Positions 47,865 through 58,875 of a DNA stretch of 64,000 bases are shown in pieces. The position numbers and the translations under genes are program-made. A model generated the notes under the pieces. It was given only the letters and a program-made list of their open reading frames with translations, made no database searches and was not told the DNA's origin. Within the stretch, counting starts at the first letter, position 1, and every line of letters starts with the position of its first letter. Origin of the DNA: Zanthoxylum bungeanum (lineage: Eukaryota; Streptophyta; Magnoliopsida; Sapindales; Rutaceae); the NCBI GenBank assembly GCA_019454045.1, contig SKCR01033663.1, positions 186,001-250,000 of the forward strand, written 5' to 3'.

Positions 47865-48385
47865 GATTAAAATTCATTTATTTGTTCCATTCGATTCGAT
47901 TCGATTCCCTTTAAAGCGAATACAGATTTGAAAAATGGATTCGTTTAATAAATGAGTCAATTCGATTCGATTCGTTTATTAAATGAATCAAATACGAATT
48001 GAATCTCATTAATACGTTTATTCGTTTAGAATTCATTTTATTAATTTTTTATTAGTTATTGTTATTTTTCAATTAAGATTCGAGAAATTATGACTAATTA
48101 CCATACAAAAAAAATAATATTTTCTATATTTTGTGAGATATTTTTAGTAAATATATTAATTACATATTTCATGTGTATATATTTATGAAAAAAAATAACG
48201 TAAATAAATTATGGTAAATTATGTTATTGAATAATATCATGATTAAACGAATATTCATATTCGATTCGTTTAATAAACAAATCGAATACGAATCATGATA
48301 TTAGGATTCGTTTAATTTAATAACGAATCGAATACGAATCCATCACATTTTCATTCGATTCGTTGATTCGTTTTGTCGCAAAAAA
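47865..48385. repeat. ATTCG-rich fold-back region
   Basis: Runs of ATTCGATTCG and TTCGTTTAATAAA recur in direct and inverted form (47890-47990 and 48240-48365) around an AT-rich centre. The two arms can pair (for example CGATTCGTTTAATAAA with TTTATTAAACGAATC-like sequence). It is probably a non-autonomous transposon or fold-back element; class unknown. Confidence 0.6.
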
Positions 48386-48526
48386 TCATGCCGCACGTGC
48401 ACCAACAATCTAAAAATGGAATTATACCACACCAATTATATCATAATCCGATAATATTTTATCACGCGTGTTAAATTATTAAAAAATTATTAAACATAAT
48501 TATATTTAATACAACTATTACAAATA

Positions 48527-49936
48527 TGTGTTTGTGGATGCTGGTTTTCGCCTGATGTCCACAATCGAGAATATGAATTTTAGGGGGCATTAGCGAGCCT
48601 GCAAAACGAAGGTAGAGTGAGCGGGGAGTACTGCCCACCGGTGTGGTGGAAGCCGAGGCTGTCCGACGCCCAAGTCAGTAATGTGGATGAGTAGAAAGTA
48701 GGAAGAACAAGGCTTGATGTTACCTCAATCTCCGTTTGTTTGCCATGAGGGCGGTGTGTTGGTGTCTCGATGGCGAAATACTAGAGAATTGAATAATGTA
48801 GAATGCCTTTTCCAAGCCAAAACCTTTTCCTTTTATAAGCTCTTTGAGGTAGGCTCATTTACTATTTTGTCTGTTGGATGTCTCGAAACGGTAGATTAAA
48901 TGGAAAAGTTATGTGTCTGTGCGTTTTTCCTGATCTGGTAACTGTCAAGTCTACAGGTCATTTTGGTCAAGTTATTTGTGGATTTGGGCTTACCGGATAT
49001 CTCTGGGTCCACAACCAATTTGGGATTTATTAGAGGGTTTTGGGTTTTTGGCTTTATGGTTGGCTTGGTGGTGAAATATCGATTTTACCTTTGGGTCCAA
49101 ATTTGGCATGTACAGTTTGTCCCATACTCTCTAAGTCTATAAGTCCTTGACTTGGAGAGTATTTTTGTGCATGTCGAATGAGACAGGACGTGGGGTATCT
49201 GCTAACTGAACCGGACGAAGGCTCAACGTTAATTCATACGACATTGTCGTACGGACTGAGAGAAGTGCATGTCTTCAATTGACTTGACATGAATCCTCCG
49301 GTCAACCGAACCAGATGAAGGTTCATGAGCTAAATTCTCACGACGTTGTCGTATGGTCTGAAGGAAGTCCAAGTCTTCAATTGACTCGACATGAGTCCTC
49401 GGGGGATGTCCCCGGTCGACTGAACCAAATAGAGGTTCATGAGCTAAATTCACACGATATTGTCGAATGGACTGAGGGAAGTCCAAGTTTTCAATTGACT
49501 CGACATTGGTCCTCGGGAGATGTTAACCGGTCAACTGAACCAGATGGAGGTTCAGGAGCTAAATTCACACGACATTGTCGAATGGACTGAGGGAAGTCCA
49601 AGTCTTCAATTGATTCGACATGAGTCCTCGGGGGATGTCCCCAGTCGACTGAATCAGATGGAGGTTCAGGAGATAATTCACACGAAATTTTCGAATGGAC
49701 TGAGGGAAGTTCAAGTCTTCAATTGACTCGACATGAGTCCTCGGGGGATGTCCCCGGTCGACTGAACCAGATGGAGGTTCAGGAGCTAATTCATATGACA
49801 TTATCGAATGGACTGATGGAAGTTCAAGTCATCAATTGACTCGACATGAGTCCTTGGGGGATGTCCCTTGTCGACTGAACCAGATGGAGGTTCAGGAGCT
49901 AAATTTACATGATATTGTCGAATGGACTGAGGGAAG
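48527..49936. mobile_element. LTR-like region F, left part, split by element E
   Basis: It starts near TGTTTGTGGATGCTGG and contains the block CCGACGCCCAAGTCAGTA, which I associate with LTRs of plant gypsy elements. It then carries the 113-bp tandem array. The array is cut at 49936 by E and resumes at 61298 (GGAAGTTCAAGTCTTC...). The element's orientation and exact ends are not settled. Confidence 0.55.
49205..49936. repeat. Tandem array, unit about 113 bp, 7 copies
   Basis: GAATGGACTGAGGGAAGT recurs at about 49250, 49353, 49464, 49577, 49693, 49805 and 49919. Units include CAATTGACTCGACATGAGTCC and ACTGAACCAGATGGAGGTTC. One more partial unit stands at 61298-61335, beyond element E. Confidence 0.9.
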
Positions 49937-52358
49937 TGTAGAACACATAAATGGACGACGTTGTTCCGGGCTTGCGGCCCGGTCGGGAGTACGTAGTAGC
50001 CCGCGGGGGACTAAACCGGAGAATAAAATGGAGTCGCCACCCGGTGTGAACCGGGAAAATGATTTAAGGCCGCAGTCACCCCTCGCAAGGGAAGACCTCA
50101 AACTGTTGGGTTCGGAATGGTCTCTTACTTATGCCACTTGTAATGAACGAATTTGTGCAATAATTTAACTAAGTCTACGCAACACATATGCTCAAGAGTA
50201 ACCTAAATCTAGTTCGCATTTATAAAGATAAATCCTATGTCTAAGTTTGCATGCTTTAAAAGTAAGACATCATAACGGCAAACATACGATATCACACAAT
50301 AATCTCATAAGCATGTTGAATTATCAAACACGAAAAATAAATAACAACCTAAACGTAAACATAAATTAAATTTCTAATGCGAAAGAAAGTAACTAAATCA
50401 TGCATAAAGAAACAATATACTAACAACTAAATCATGCTTAGAAATAGATAACATATTAACGACTTAAATAAATAACATGCTAACGACTAATCATGCTCAA
50501 ACACAAGATTGGACGAAACGAAATAGGTGTGTCTCTCAAGTGGTACGTGGCATTGTATCCCGAGTGCAAACCGCAATACCGCCCATTCAGATTCGGCTAT
50601 GGAATTTACGTCCGGGTTTCCATCCGATATACCGCAAGAGAAAAAACATATTTCGTTCACCCGTAAATCACATCATGCACCAATTCACAATACTCATGCG
50701 AAATAAAGTAATAAAATAACTAAAAATAAATGATAATAAATAAAAGGGCGCCCTCAGGTCTAACCTCTTTAGTCGTCTCTCGAGAGTGTGTTTCAAGGTG
50801 CCGGAAGGGTTATCGTTTCCTCTGTTTTCACTGGTCCGTTATTTCTACTGTTTTTTCCGTTTTCACTTGCGGTTTTCGCTCGCTGTTTTCTCGGTTTTTA
50901 CGTCAATTTTCAGTCCATTTTTGGGACAACTTTTCGGAAGTTTACTGTCTTGATTTTGACTACTTTGGTCGCTATTTTGAGGTGTGTTTAAACTGGTTTC
51001 GGGGATTGTTTTGGTGTGGTTTCTTGGGTCAGTTTTCGAGGCTGGTTTGTGGTACTTTAAGGGTGCAATTTGAGGCTAATGAGTGGTAGTTTGTACGTGT
51101 GCATGAGGGAGCTGCATGCATGGGAGATCAAGGAATAGAATGGAGAGTGGCGTGCATGTGTCTAGGTTTATGCGTGAGTGGTGCACGGAGTTGGCTGAGG
51201 GGGGTTGATGCGTGAGGGTAGGCTGGGTTTAGTGCGTAGGGTTGCTTAGGGTTTGTTGGCCTTGTTTGTCATCGTTGGTGGCTGATCCAGTGGGCGTCGG
51301 AGGAGGGCTTTGTGGCTGGTTATTTGCTGTGAATGAAGGGCAGTTGGTGAGAGAGATGAGGCTATTAGGGTTTATCAGTAGGGGTTCATGTTTGTGGCTG
51401 TGTGATGGTCACGGTGGCTGGTGTTGATGGTGAAGGGCAGTGACGTGATGAAGGGGTTCTGCATGAAGGGTATTTATGCGTGATGAAGGAAGGCTGAATG
51501 AGGAGTGTTGGGCGTGAATGGGATTGAGAGATAGGGGGAGCTTACGCGTGAAGGGCTGTTTGTGTAGGGAGTATATGCGTGAAGGGGCTGCTGAAGGTGG
51601 TCAGTGGCGTGGTAAATGGAGGTTTGCTAAGTGGATCCAAGGTCACTATGAAAGCTATAGCGTGAGTGCCGTTGGTGTGTTTGATGAGGGCAGATTGTGT
51701 TGTGGTTTGTAGGCGTGGTGAAGCAGGTGGCTGTGGGTTAGCTTGCTGGAAGCAGGGGCAGTGGCGTGAATGATGTAGGTTAGAGGGGCTTATGTGTGAG
51801 TGTGTTTTGGTTAGTGTGTGAATGAAGGCAGTGAAGGTGGGAGATAGAGTTGTGGTGTTCGAGAGAGAGATGGTAGGGCCGTGAAGGTGGGAAGCTTAGG
51901 GTTTCTTCTGGATTGTCGTGTGTCTAGGGGGAGAGCTGAGTGTATGATGTTGATGAAATGAGGGGAGGGTCCAGCCGAGTGAGATAGAGGCTAAGGGTTT
52001 ATATTTATTGTTTCTTAAAGTGAGAGAGAGGGAGAGACGTATGGGTGCTTATGGGTCTGCATGGAGGGTGCATGGCTTTGTTGTTTTATTTTGTGAATGG
52101 GGTGTATGGGCGTGAGGGGTGGTTTAGTGAGAGAGAGGTGAGGCTGAGAATTTTTTTAAGATTTAGGCCGGGAATAAATTTAAAACAGAGATCGAACGAG
52201 TAAACCCAAAGCTAAACGAGCGAACTAAATCCAACGAGGTATCAATTTTTGACCCTTCCCTTCCGACGTCTGTTTCCCGCGACTTCCGAAACTTAAAAGG
52301 TAGTGCCTCCGTTCGAGGCTCATCATCGGAAATTACATGCAAAAATGCAGTGCTTACA
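49937..52358 (-). mobile_element. 3' LTR of gypsy E (2422 bp)
   Basis: Plus strand TGTAGAACACATAAATGG...AGTGCTTACA. The polypurine tract adjoins at 52359. The frames at 50477-51089 and 51242-51712 are not conserved with the E2 LTR and are not supported as genes. Confidence 0.92.
50541..50633. repeat. 93-bp shared module, copy 3 (gypsy E left LTR)
   Basis: TGGTACGTGGCATTGTATCC... to CATCCGATATACC; same 93 positions as in the copia A leader. It lies about 600 bp from the 3' end of the LTR in element sense, hence probably in the transcribed leader. Confidence 0.85.
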
Positions 52359-52377
52359 GTCGCCCCCACTTTGATGG
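52359..52377 (-). promoter_or_regulatory. Polypurine tract of gypsy E
   Basis: Minus strand CATCAAAGTGGGGGCGAC directly precedes the LTR start TGTAAGCACTGC. Confidence 0.8.
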
Positions 52378-52484
52378 GACTTGTGCAGTGTGTGACAATG
52401 ACAATCCTATCAAAGTTATGCAATGCATTTTCACTTACCTGGCTCGCCAGCTTCCACCTAACTTGCCATGTGTTGAGTTGAGTT

Positions 52485-52873
52485 GATGTTGTGCCGTACT
52501 TGGCATGCTAAACCCCATACCCGAGGTGTCGCGGTTGCGTCTCCGTACCTAGAGTGTCGCAGTGATGTCTCCATACCCGGAGTGCCGTACCCGGCGTGCT
52601 AAACCTCATACCCAAGGCTTCGCGGTAATATCTCCAAACCCGGAGTGCCGTACCCGGCGTGCTAAACCTCATACCCAAGGCGTCGCAGTAATATCTCCAA
52701 ACCCGGAGTGCCATACCCGGCGTGCTAAACTCCTACCCAAGGCGTCGCAGTAATATCTCCATACCCGGAGTGCCGTACCCGGCGTGCTAAAACTCATTAC
52801 CCAAGGCGTCGCAGTAATATCTCCATACTCGGAGTGCCGTACCCGGCGTGCTAAACCTCATACCCAAGGCAGC
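52485..52873. repeat. 62-bp tandem repeats of gypsy E, left block
   Basis: GGAGTGCCGTACCCGGCGTG recurs about every 62 bp (52579 to 52831), about six units. The array continues at 55505 after the nested solo LTR. Confidence 0.92.
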
Positions 52874-53419
52874 TGTAGGACACAGGACCTGGGCGACGCC
52901 GTGCTAGGCTCGCGGCCTAGTTGGGAAATACTAAATAATGTGGAGTCCGCCACCCGGTGTGAACCTGGGCCAAAAGATTAAGGCCGCACTCACCCCTCGC
53001 AAGGGAAGACCTCAACCGTTGGGTTCAGAATGGTCCCTTACTCATTCCTTGTAATGAAAAGATTTATGTAATAATTTAATTAAGCTTAAGTAACATTTAT
53101 TTCCAAAAGATATCATGCTTCTAGATTCATGTACATACATCAACAAGTTCATCACAACATGCAACATCACATGGCAAATCTCATGAACATATTTCAATCC
53201 TATGATATGGAAAACTAAGAACAACCTAATCATGCTTGAGTACGATCTCATGAACCTATTAACCAAATAACCTGCTAACAGCCTAATCATGCTTGAATAC
53301 AATCCCAAGAACATATGGAATGGATAAATGCAGGAATACAAATATACGGTTGGCTATATAACACAAGAAAGATCAATCAAGAGGCAATTATGCATGAATA
53401 TGATAAGACAGACTCAGTT

Positions 53420-53700
53420 CAGTGTGTGCGCGTTCGTGTAGCGTTCGTAAACGCGTTCGAACGGTAAACAGAATGTTCGGGTTCGTATGGCATTTGAATA
53501 ACGCGTTCGAACCGGAAAGGAACAGAATGCTCTCGTTCGTGTGGCGTTTGTGAACGCGTTCGAACGGAAATGAACAGAATGCTCACATTCGTATGGCGTT
53601 CGTGAACGCGTTCGAACAGAAATAAGACCTGATGCATGACAAGGCAAAATACATACGCGTTCGAGTTGCGTTCGTAAACGCGTTCGAACGGGAACAGATC
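53420..53700. repeat. Tandem repeats with CGCGTTCGAACG core, unit about 60 bp
   Basis: Five or six units, each with the palindrome CGTTCGAACG or a one-base variant and a GAACAGAATG-like spacer, inside the E2 LTR. Related words recur at 55290-55365. Confidence 0.85.
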
Positions 53701-53819
53701 TGATGCATGAAAGGGGACGCAATACATAAACGATAAAATAAAGGGGCGCGGCGAAGTACTGCCGTAAAGGTGGCCTTTTGGGGCTCTTGATCTCTCAAAG
53801 AGAGAACCTTTAGACCAAC

Positions 53820-54190
53820 ATACTAAGCCCATGCGCTCGACTGAATCATGCATACATAGAATGAAAAGCAATAATACTAAACATAGTGTGCCCGATTGAA
53901 CGTATCTTGTATCCAACCGAACACCATCAACCGGCGCGGCAAAGCCTCGTGGTAAGGGCTTTAGCCCCTCCCCATAGGGGATCTCACATCGCACTTACTA
54001 AGCCCATGCACTCAGTTGAATCATGCATACGAAATAAAGACAATCATATCAAACTAAGTATGTCCGATTGAACATATTTCGCATTCAACCGAACAAACAT
54101 CAATCGGTGCGGCAGAGCATCGTGGTGAAGGATTTTAACCCTCCAATTAGGGAACCTTTCATCGCACTTACTAAGCCCATGCACTCGATC
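53820..54190. repeat. Tandem repeat of about 180 bp, two copies plus start of a third
   Basis: TTACTAAGCCCATGC recurs at about 53819, 53996 and 54170. The units share a CCGATTGAACRTAT...CAACCGAACA block and a GGTGCGGCA/GGCGCGGCA block. Confidence 0.85.
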
Positions 54191-54285
54191 GTATCATACG
54201 GGAATAAACAACATGCAGAATTTAAATGACAAGAATTAAATAAACCAAAGCAACACAAAACAAGAGAAGGTGCCGTTTACTCAAG

Positions 54286-54378
54286 TGGTACGTGGAGTTG
54301 TGTCCCAAGTACAGACCTCACTACCGTCCATTCGGATTTGGCTACGGAATTTACGTCTGGGTTTCCATCCTATATACC
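54286..54378. repeat. 93-bp shared module, copy 4 (solo LTR E2)
   Basis: TGGTACGTGGAGTTGTGTCC... to TATATACC, again 93 positions without gap but more diverged (roughly 80 percent to the E copy by eye). Confidence 0.82.
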
Positions 54379-55504
54379 AAAAGAGACAACACTCTTCCAT
54401 TCATCCAACCCACAACACGCATCCATAAACGACTCTCATGTGAATACAATTCAATAATAAAAGAACGAATATAAACTAATGAAAAAGTGCCTCAGGTCTA
54501 ACCTTTTAGTAGTCTCTCGGACTCGCGTTTCACGAGATCGGAAGGGGTAAAGCTCCACAACTCTTCCGGTTCACTGGTTCACTGCTCTCGTTCGTTGTCT
54601 TACTATTTTGGGTCGTCGTCCTCCGTCTTTTGCTGCTGTTTTCACTCCGATTTACCGCCGCTACTACTGTTTTGCTGCTGTATTTTAGTTATTGTGTTTG
54701 GGATGTTTTGGCTACTGTTTTGGGTGTTATTTTCGGTGGTGTTATGGTGTGGTTCGGGGGCTGTTTTATGTGTGTGTCTAGGGCTGCTTGGGATGTGTTT
54801 TTCGGTGAGGTGAAGGGGGAGTTGTGTCTATGAGCTTGGGTGTTTTCTTATGTGAATGAGCTAGCCAGCCTTGAGAAGGTTGGTGAAGGGTTCTTTTTAT
54901 AGGCAAAGGGTTAGGCTTGACAAGGAAATGGATTTGTGTATTTAAAAAGGGATATGATTTGGTGTTGGATTAGGGAGGTTGAATATTTAGTTTATGTTGA
55001 TAGGCATACAATATTATATGTTTGGGAATAATATATTGGTTGATTGATTTTAACTTGGTATGATTATTTGATTGGTTTAGATTAGGCATTTAGTTTGTTG
55101 ATTGATTTTAATTAGGCATGCAATTTCTTTAATTTGTGTAAGTATTTTATTTAATTTGGTATGTGATTTTAGATTTGTTTTGATTTCACCATGTGTTAAA
55201 TATGGTTTTAAGTGGGCTTGGGCGTGTGGGCCAAGGTTTGGGCGAATTGGGCTTAATATGAGGCTAGCAGCAAAACCAGAATTACCGACAACCGTTCGAA
55301 AACGCATCATCGAACGCAGCACGAATGCCCGCAATCTGTTTGACATTCGAACGTATACACGAACGTAGCACCAACGAAAATAGTGAACCTTGTTTATTCT
55401 GAATTCCCTTCCGATGTCCGTTTTCCGTGACCTCCGTGACTTAAAGGTAGTGTCTCCAAAATGAGATCATCATAGGGACTTATGCGTAAAATGTAGTGCC
55501 TACA

Positions 55505-55860
55505 GCACGTAGTATAAATCCATACCGGAGTGCCGTACCTGGCGTGCTAAACCTCATACCAAAGGCATCGCAGTAATATCTCCATACCCGGAGTGCCGTA
55601 CCTGGCGTACTAAACCTCATACCCAAGGCATCGCAGTAATATCTCCATACCTTGAGTGTCGTACCTGGCGTGCTAAACCTCATACCCAAGGCGTCGCAGT
55701 AATATCCCCATACCCGGAGTGCCGTACCTGGCGTGCTAAACCTCATATCCAAGGCGTCGCAGTAATATCTCCATACCCGGAGTGCCGTACTTGGCGTGCT
55801 AAACCTCATACCCAAGGCGTCGCAGTAATATCTCCATACCCGGAGTGCCGTACCTGGCAA
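55505..55860. repeat. 62-bp tandem repeats of gypsy E, right block
   Basis: GGAGTGCCGTACCTGGCGTG at 55527 and then every 62-63 bp for about six units. Units here use CCTGG where the left block uses CCCGG, so the two blocks have homogenised separately. Confidence 0.92.
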
Positions 55861-55899
55861 ATTTGATCTGACGTCTTCATACCCAGCAGAACTGATGTT

Positions 55900-56010
55900 G
55901 ATGCTAATGTGGGCCTCGGCCCCCCAGAGTGATACTGATATGGGCCTCGCCCTAAACTAATACTGATATGGGCCTCGCCCCTAGACTGATACTGATATGG
56001 GCCTCAACCC
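55900..56010. repeat. Short tandem repeat, unit about 29 bp
   Basis: TGATACTGATATGGGCCTCG recurs three to four times between the 62-bp array and the integrase tail. Confidence 0.8.
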
Positions 56011-56199
56011 TGTGATTCATTCCTGAAAAATGCTGACACTGTACTGTTGCTGCTTCTGGTCAGCTTGCATTTTTTCGCTTTCTCTTTTTCTCTGTTGAAA
56101 CCTGTTATCACAATACAAAACAAACACAAAAATAATGCAAATATGTTACGTGTATGCATGCATGCATGAATGAGTTTCCTATCCCGTTGGGTTCGGTCC

Positions 56200-56345
56200 T
56201 CTGTCAATTCCCTTGGTGACTGCTCGGTCTTCTCTTCCTCTGGCAAAGTACTGCTTCAATCTATCCACATTGATCGGCTCGGTGGACTCATTTCCTTCCA
56301 AGTCTGACAGCCTCACTGCCCCATTTCCCATTACTGAACGGTTAT
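56200..56345 (-). pseudogene. Gypsy E integrase C-terminal tail
   Basis: Minus strand VMGNGAVRLSDLEGNESTEP followed by INVDRLKQYF is the usual end of a gypsy integrase (G-A-V-x-L-x-D-x-x-G-N). It lies 400 bp from gag, where several kilobases of pol should be. It marks one side of a large internal deletion. Confidence 0.75.
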
Positions 56346-56589
56346 TCTGTCTTTTATGCTTGCTTCTCTTGGGAATCCCTCGTGTTCTGAGTGTCGTTGA
56401 ATATCATGGTATCAGGGTTGAATGCTTTTGTCAAATATACTCATGTCATGCAGTTTGAAAGAACTCAGGCAAGTAGGCGAAATGGATGTCTTTATTATTA
56501 TTCAGGAAAAGGTTCGAAGTCGATGTCTTTATTAAAAATGCAGAAAATAAACCAGAAAGAACAGTTTCATTGCCTCCTTCCTCGGCCTA

Positions 56590-57917
56590 TGGTTCTTCAC
56601 TGCTGTCATCATCTATCCTCATGGAAGAAACTGGGTGGTTGAGAGTTTGGAGGACAAAGCTTTCGGGCAGGCCGAAGTTGATCATGTAAGTGGGTGAGGG
56701 AACAGAGTGATAATTTGGTAGAGGGTTGGTATGTGTGCTAGGCTGTTCTTTCAGGATCGGGTATTTTGTGGGCATTAATGAGGTCCTGAATTTCATACCG
56801 GAGGCGGGAACAGCTGTCAGTATCATGGCCGTGTTGCTGGTGGAAGTGACAGTAGCGGTCTATTTTTAGATGTGGTGGTGGGGGATTTGGAAGTGGTTTA
56901 GGCTCCAAGGGTTTTAAGAATCCTTGTCTTGTCAACTTCTCAAGTACTTTGGACAAAGGTCTTCCCAAGTTAGAGAAACGACGATTCTTGATGGCAGCAA
57001 CCTCGGCAGCAGCGGGCTTGGTCTCAGAATGCCCCCCAAAGTTCCTCCTATTCTGGCCATAGAACTTTATGTTCTCAGCTTCTTCTTCTTCAATATCCAT
57101 GACAGTTTCCCTCAGCTGTCGGAAATCCGCAATCATTGAAGTCATCCTCCTCAACTTGCCATAGATCGATGGCTTAGTTCCCTTGATGATCATTTTAATC
57201 TGGTCCTTCTCAGAGGGCCGAGTCTGCATTTTCAGAAGTTAGCTTCTCCAGCGGTCTACATACTCCTTGAAGCTTTCCTCCGGCTTCTGCTTAGTGTTCT
57301 CCAAATCACGGAGTGACAAGTCAATCTCCAAAATCTGTAACATACTGCTTCAGAAAGGCGTCTGCCAGTTCCCTCCAATCTTCCTTAACCTTTTTCTCAA
57401 GGCTGTGATACCACACTACAGGTGCCCCCTCGAGTGACATCCCAAACATCTTTTGGACTTGGCGCTGTGACAGGCCCACTGAACTCATAACTGAAACATA
57501 CTGCCGAAGATGGACCCTCGGATCCCCATTCCCATTGAACTTGGCCATATCCGGCATCTTGAACTGAGCAGGCAATTGTTCCTCAAAGGTCATCACCTCA
57601 TAGTCTAGTAAGGCTTCGTCATTACCCTTCATCTTACGGGTAACGGACTCTACCTGGTCACGGAGTTTCTGTATCTCGGCCTGAGACCCGGCTATTCTCC
57701 CATTGTCATATTCAGCCATATCATCATCAAAAGCGGGGATGTCATCCCCCAACCTATTCGGAGGCTCCTCACGCCTCATATTCTCATAACTTCCCCCAGC
57801 ACGGGGCACAGCCATATTTGCCATGGCAGTAGTCAAGGCTTGCAACTGTTCGGTAATCTTGGTGAAACCATTCTCCAGCTGATCTACGCGAGATATCTCG
57901 TTTTCTGATCCACTCAT
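56590..57917 (-). pseudogene. Gypsy E gag
   Basis: ATG at 57915-57917 opens MSGSENEISRVDQLENGF. A coiled-coil-like part follows (57620-57720), then the gag core with PDMAKFNGNGDPRVHLRQYV and KMFGMSLEGAPVVWYHSLE (57321-57560). After a frameshift near 57320 and a stop at 57240 it continues with a helical region and the zinc-finger-like CHFHQQHGHDTDSC (56800-56860). The tail reads NPLPNYHSVPSPTYMI in another frame near 56700. It is the only near-complete protein of the element. Confidence 0.88.
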
Positions 57918-58845
57918 ATTTGCTATCGGCCTTTTAGTGAGTCTTACCTCTTCCCTAACCCAACGGGTATCTATGATGTCTCTTAAAACTACATGTTAGC
58001 ATGTATTCATGTAATGCATGAAATACACAAGTCTATCAAAATGTTTATACAAGTTGGCCCATTATCATTTTAAAACATTCAATCATACTATCGCTTGGTG
58101 CAAACTTGTCCCAGTTGAAAAGGCCCAACAAGTTTATACTTTTGCGATAATATGGCTAAACAACTTCAAATGATAAGAGGCCCAAATACAAAACGGCCCA
58201 TCGATATTTTAGAAACTTTTGACCAAATTGTCAAAGGACACGACTCGTCTCAGTTTAAATGGCCCAACAAGTTCACATCTCTTGACAAAAAGTCTAACTG
58301 AATCCAAATGACAATGGTCCTTAAACACAAACATAAAGAGATAATTTTTATTGGTCGTACAATTATGGTTTATACGTAGGTTTAAAGGAATGTAAACAAA
58401 GGCTCCCGCCGACGAAGGATTGCTCACAACTATGACTCCCCACTCAAGGGTTCAAGCGACCAAGTGAGCGCACCCTTTTTATACCTTACGGTACGTGCCA
58501 ACGAGTTACGATATGTGACTAACTGTCAAATGGATTTCTTATTGTAGATTCCCCAGAGGGAGGGTGGAGCAAGCTCTCTTAAATACCCAAGCCTCTTAGG
58601 CTCTTATCACCTTGGTGACAGGAATAAACAATAAGTCCTCCAAATTAGTCTGTCACAATGAGCTACGGGTAATGATTATCTAGATGCCTTCGCAGCTTTT
58701 CCTTATAGAAAGGTAGTGAATTAAGGAAGACATTAAACCATCACATAACTTTAATAACGCCTTTGATTAAACTCCCTAAACCCACAGTAGACATGGTTAA
58801 TTTAAAACACAAATCACAAATATTACAAGACATTATTTCGGGGCC
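57918..58845 (-). other. Leader of gypsy E
   Basis: About 930 bp without supported ORF between primer site and gag. It contains GGCCCAACAAGTT-type repeats (58060-58290) of about 145 bp spacing. Confidence 0.6.
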
Positions 58846-58875
58846 GATTCTCTATCCCCAGTGGAGTCGCTAGAC
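58846..58875 (-). promoter_or_regulatory. Primer-binding site of gypsy E
   Basis: Minus strand GTCTAGCGACTCCACTGGGG starts at the LTR end. The GCGACTCCxCTGGGGA pattern is a known plant gypsy primer site type. Confidence 0.7.

Larger units (their letters stand above)
52874..55504 (-). mobile_element. Solo LTR E2 (2631 bp), related to the E LTR
   Basis: Plus strand TGTAGGACACAGG...AGTGCCTACA. Its first 190 bp and last 130 bp resemble the E LTR ends (for example ACCCGGTGTGAACC and CTCACCCCTCGCAAGGGAAG near the start), and it carries the 93-bp module, while the rest has diverged or been replaced by other tandem repeats. It splits the 62-bp array. Flanks are GCAGC and GCACG, an imperfect duplication. 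Confidence 0.8.

Noticed and set aside
50730..51089. 119-codon plus-strand ORF, also present at 59670-60026
   Set aside because: It lies inside the two copies of the E LTR, so its repetition only reflects LTR identity. It is not conserved in E2 and has a composition driven by T/G-rich DNA.
53419..53994. 191-codon minus-strand ORF with Arg-rich repeats
   Set aside because: The periodic NAFTNATRTR pattern is the translation of the tandem DNA repeat at 53420-53700.
55480..55860. Periodic minus-strand ORF (GTALRVWRYYCDALGMRF)
   Set aside because: Product of the 62-bp tandem repeat, whose unit length is often 62-63 bp and keeps frame only by chance.
52485..55860. CRISPR-like appearance of the 62-bp arrays
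   Set aside because: Units are contiguous without unique spacers, in a plant retrotransposon.
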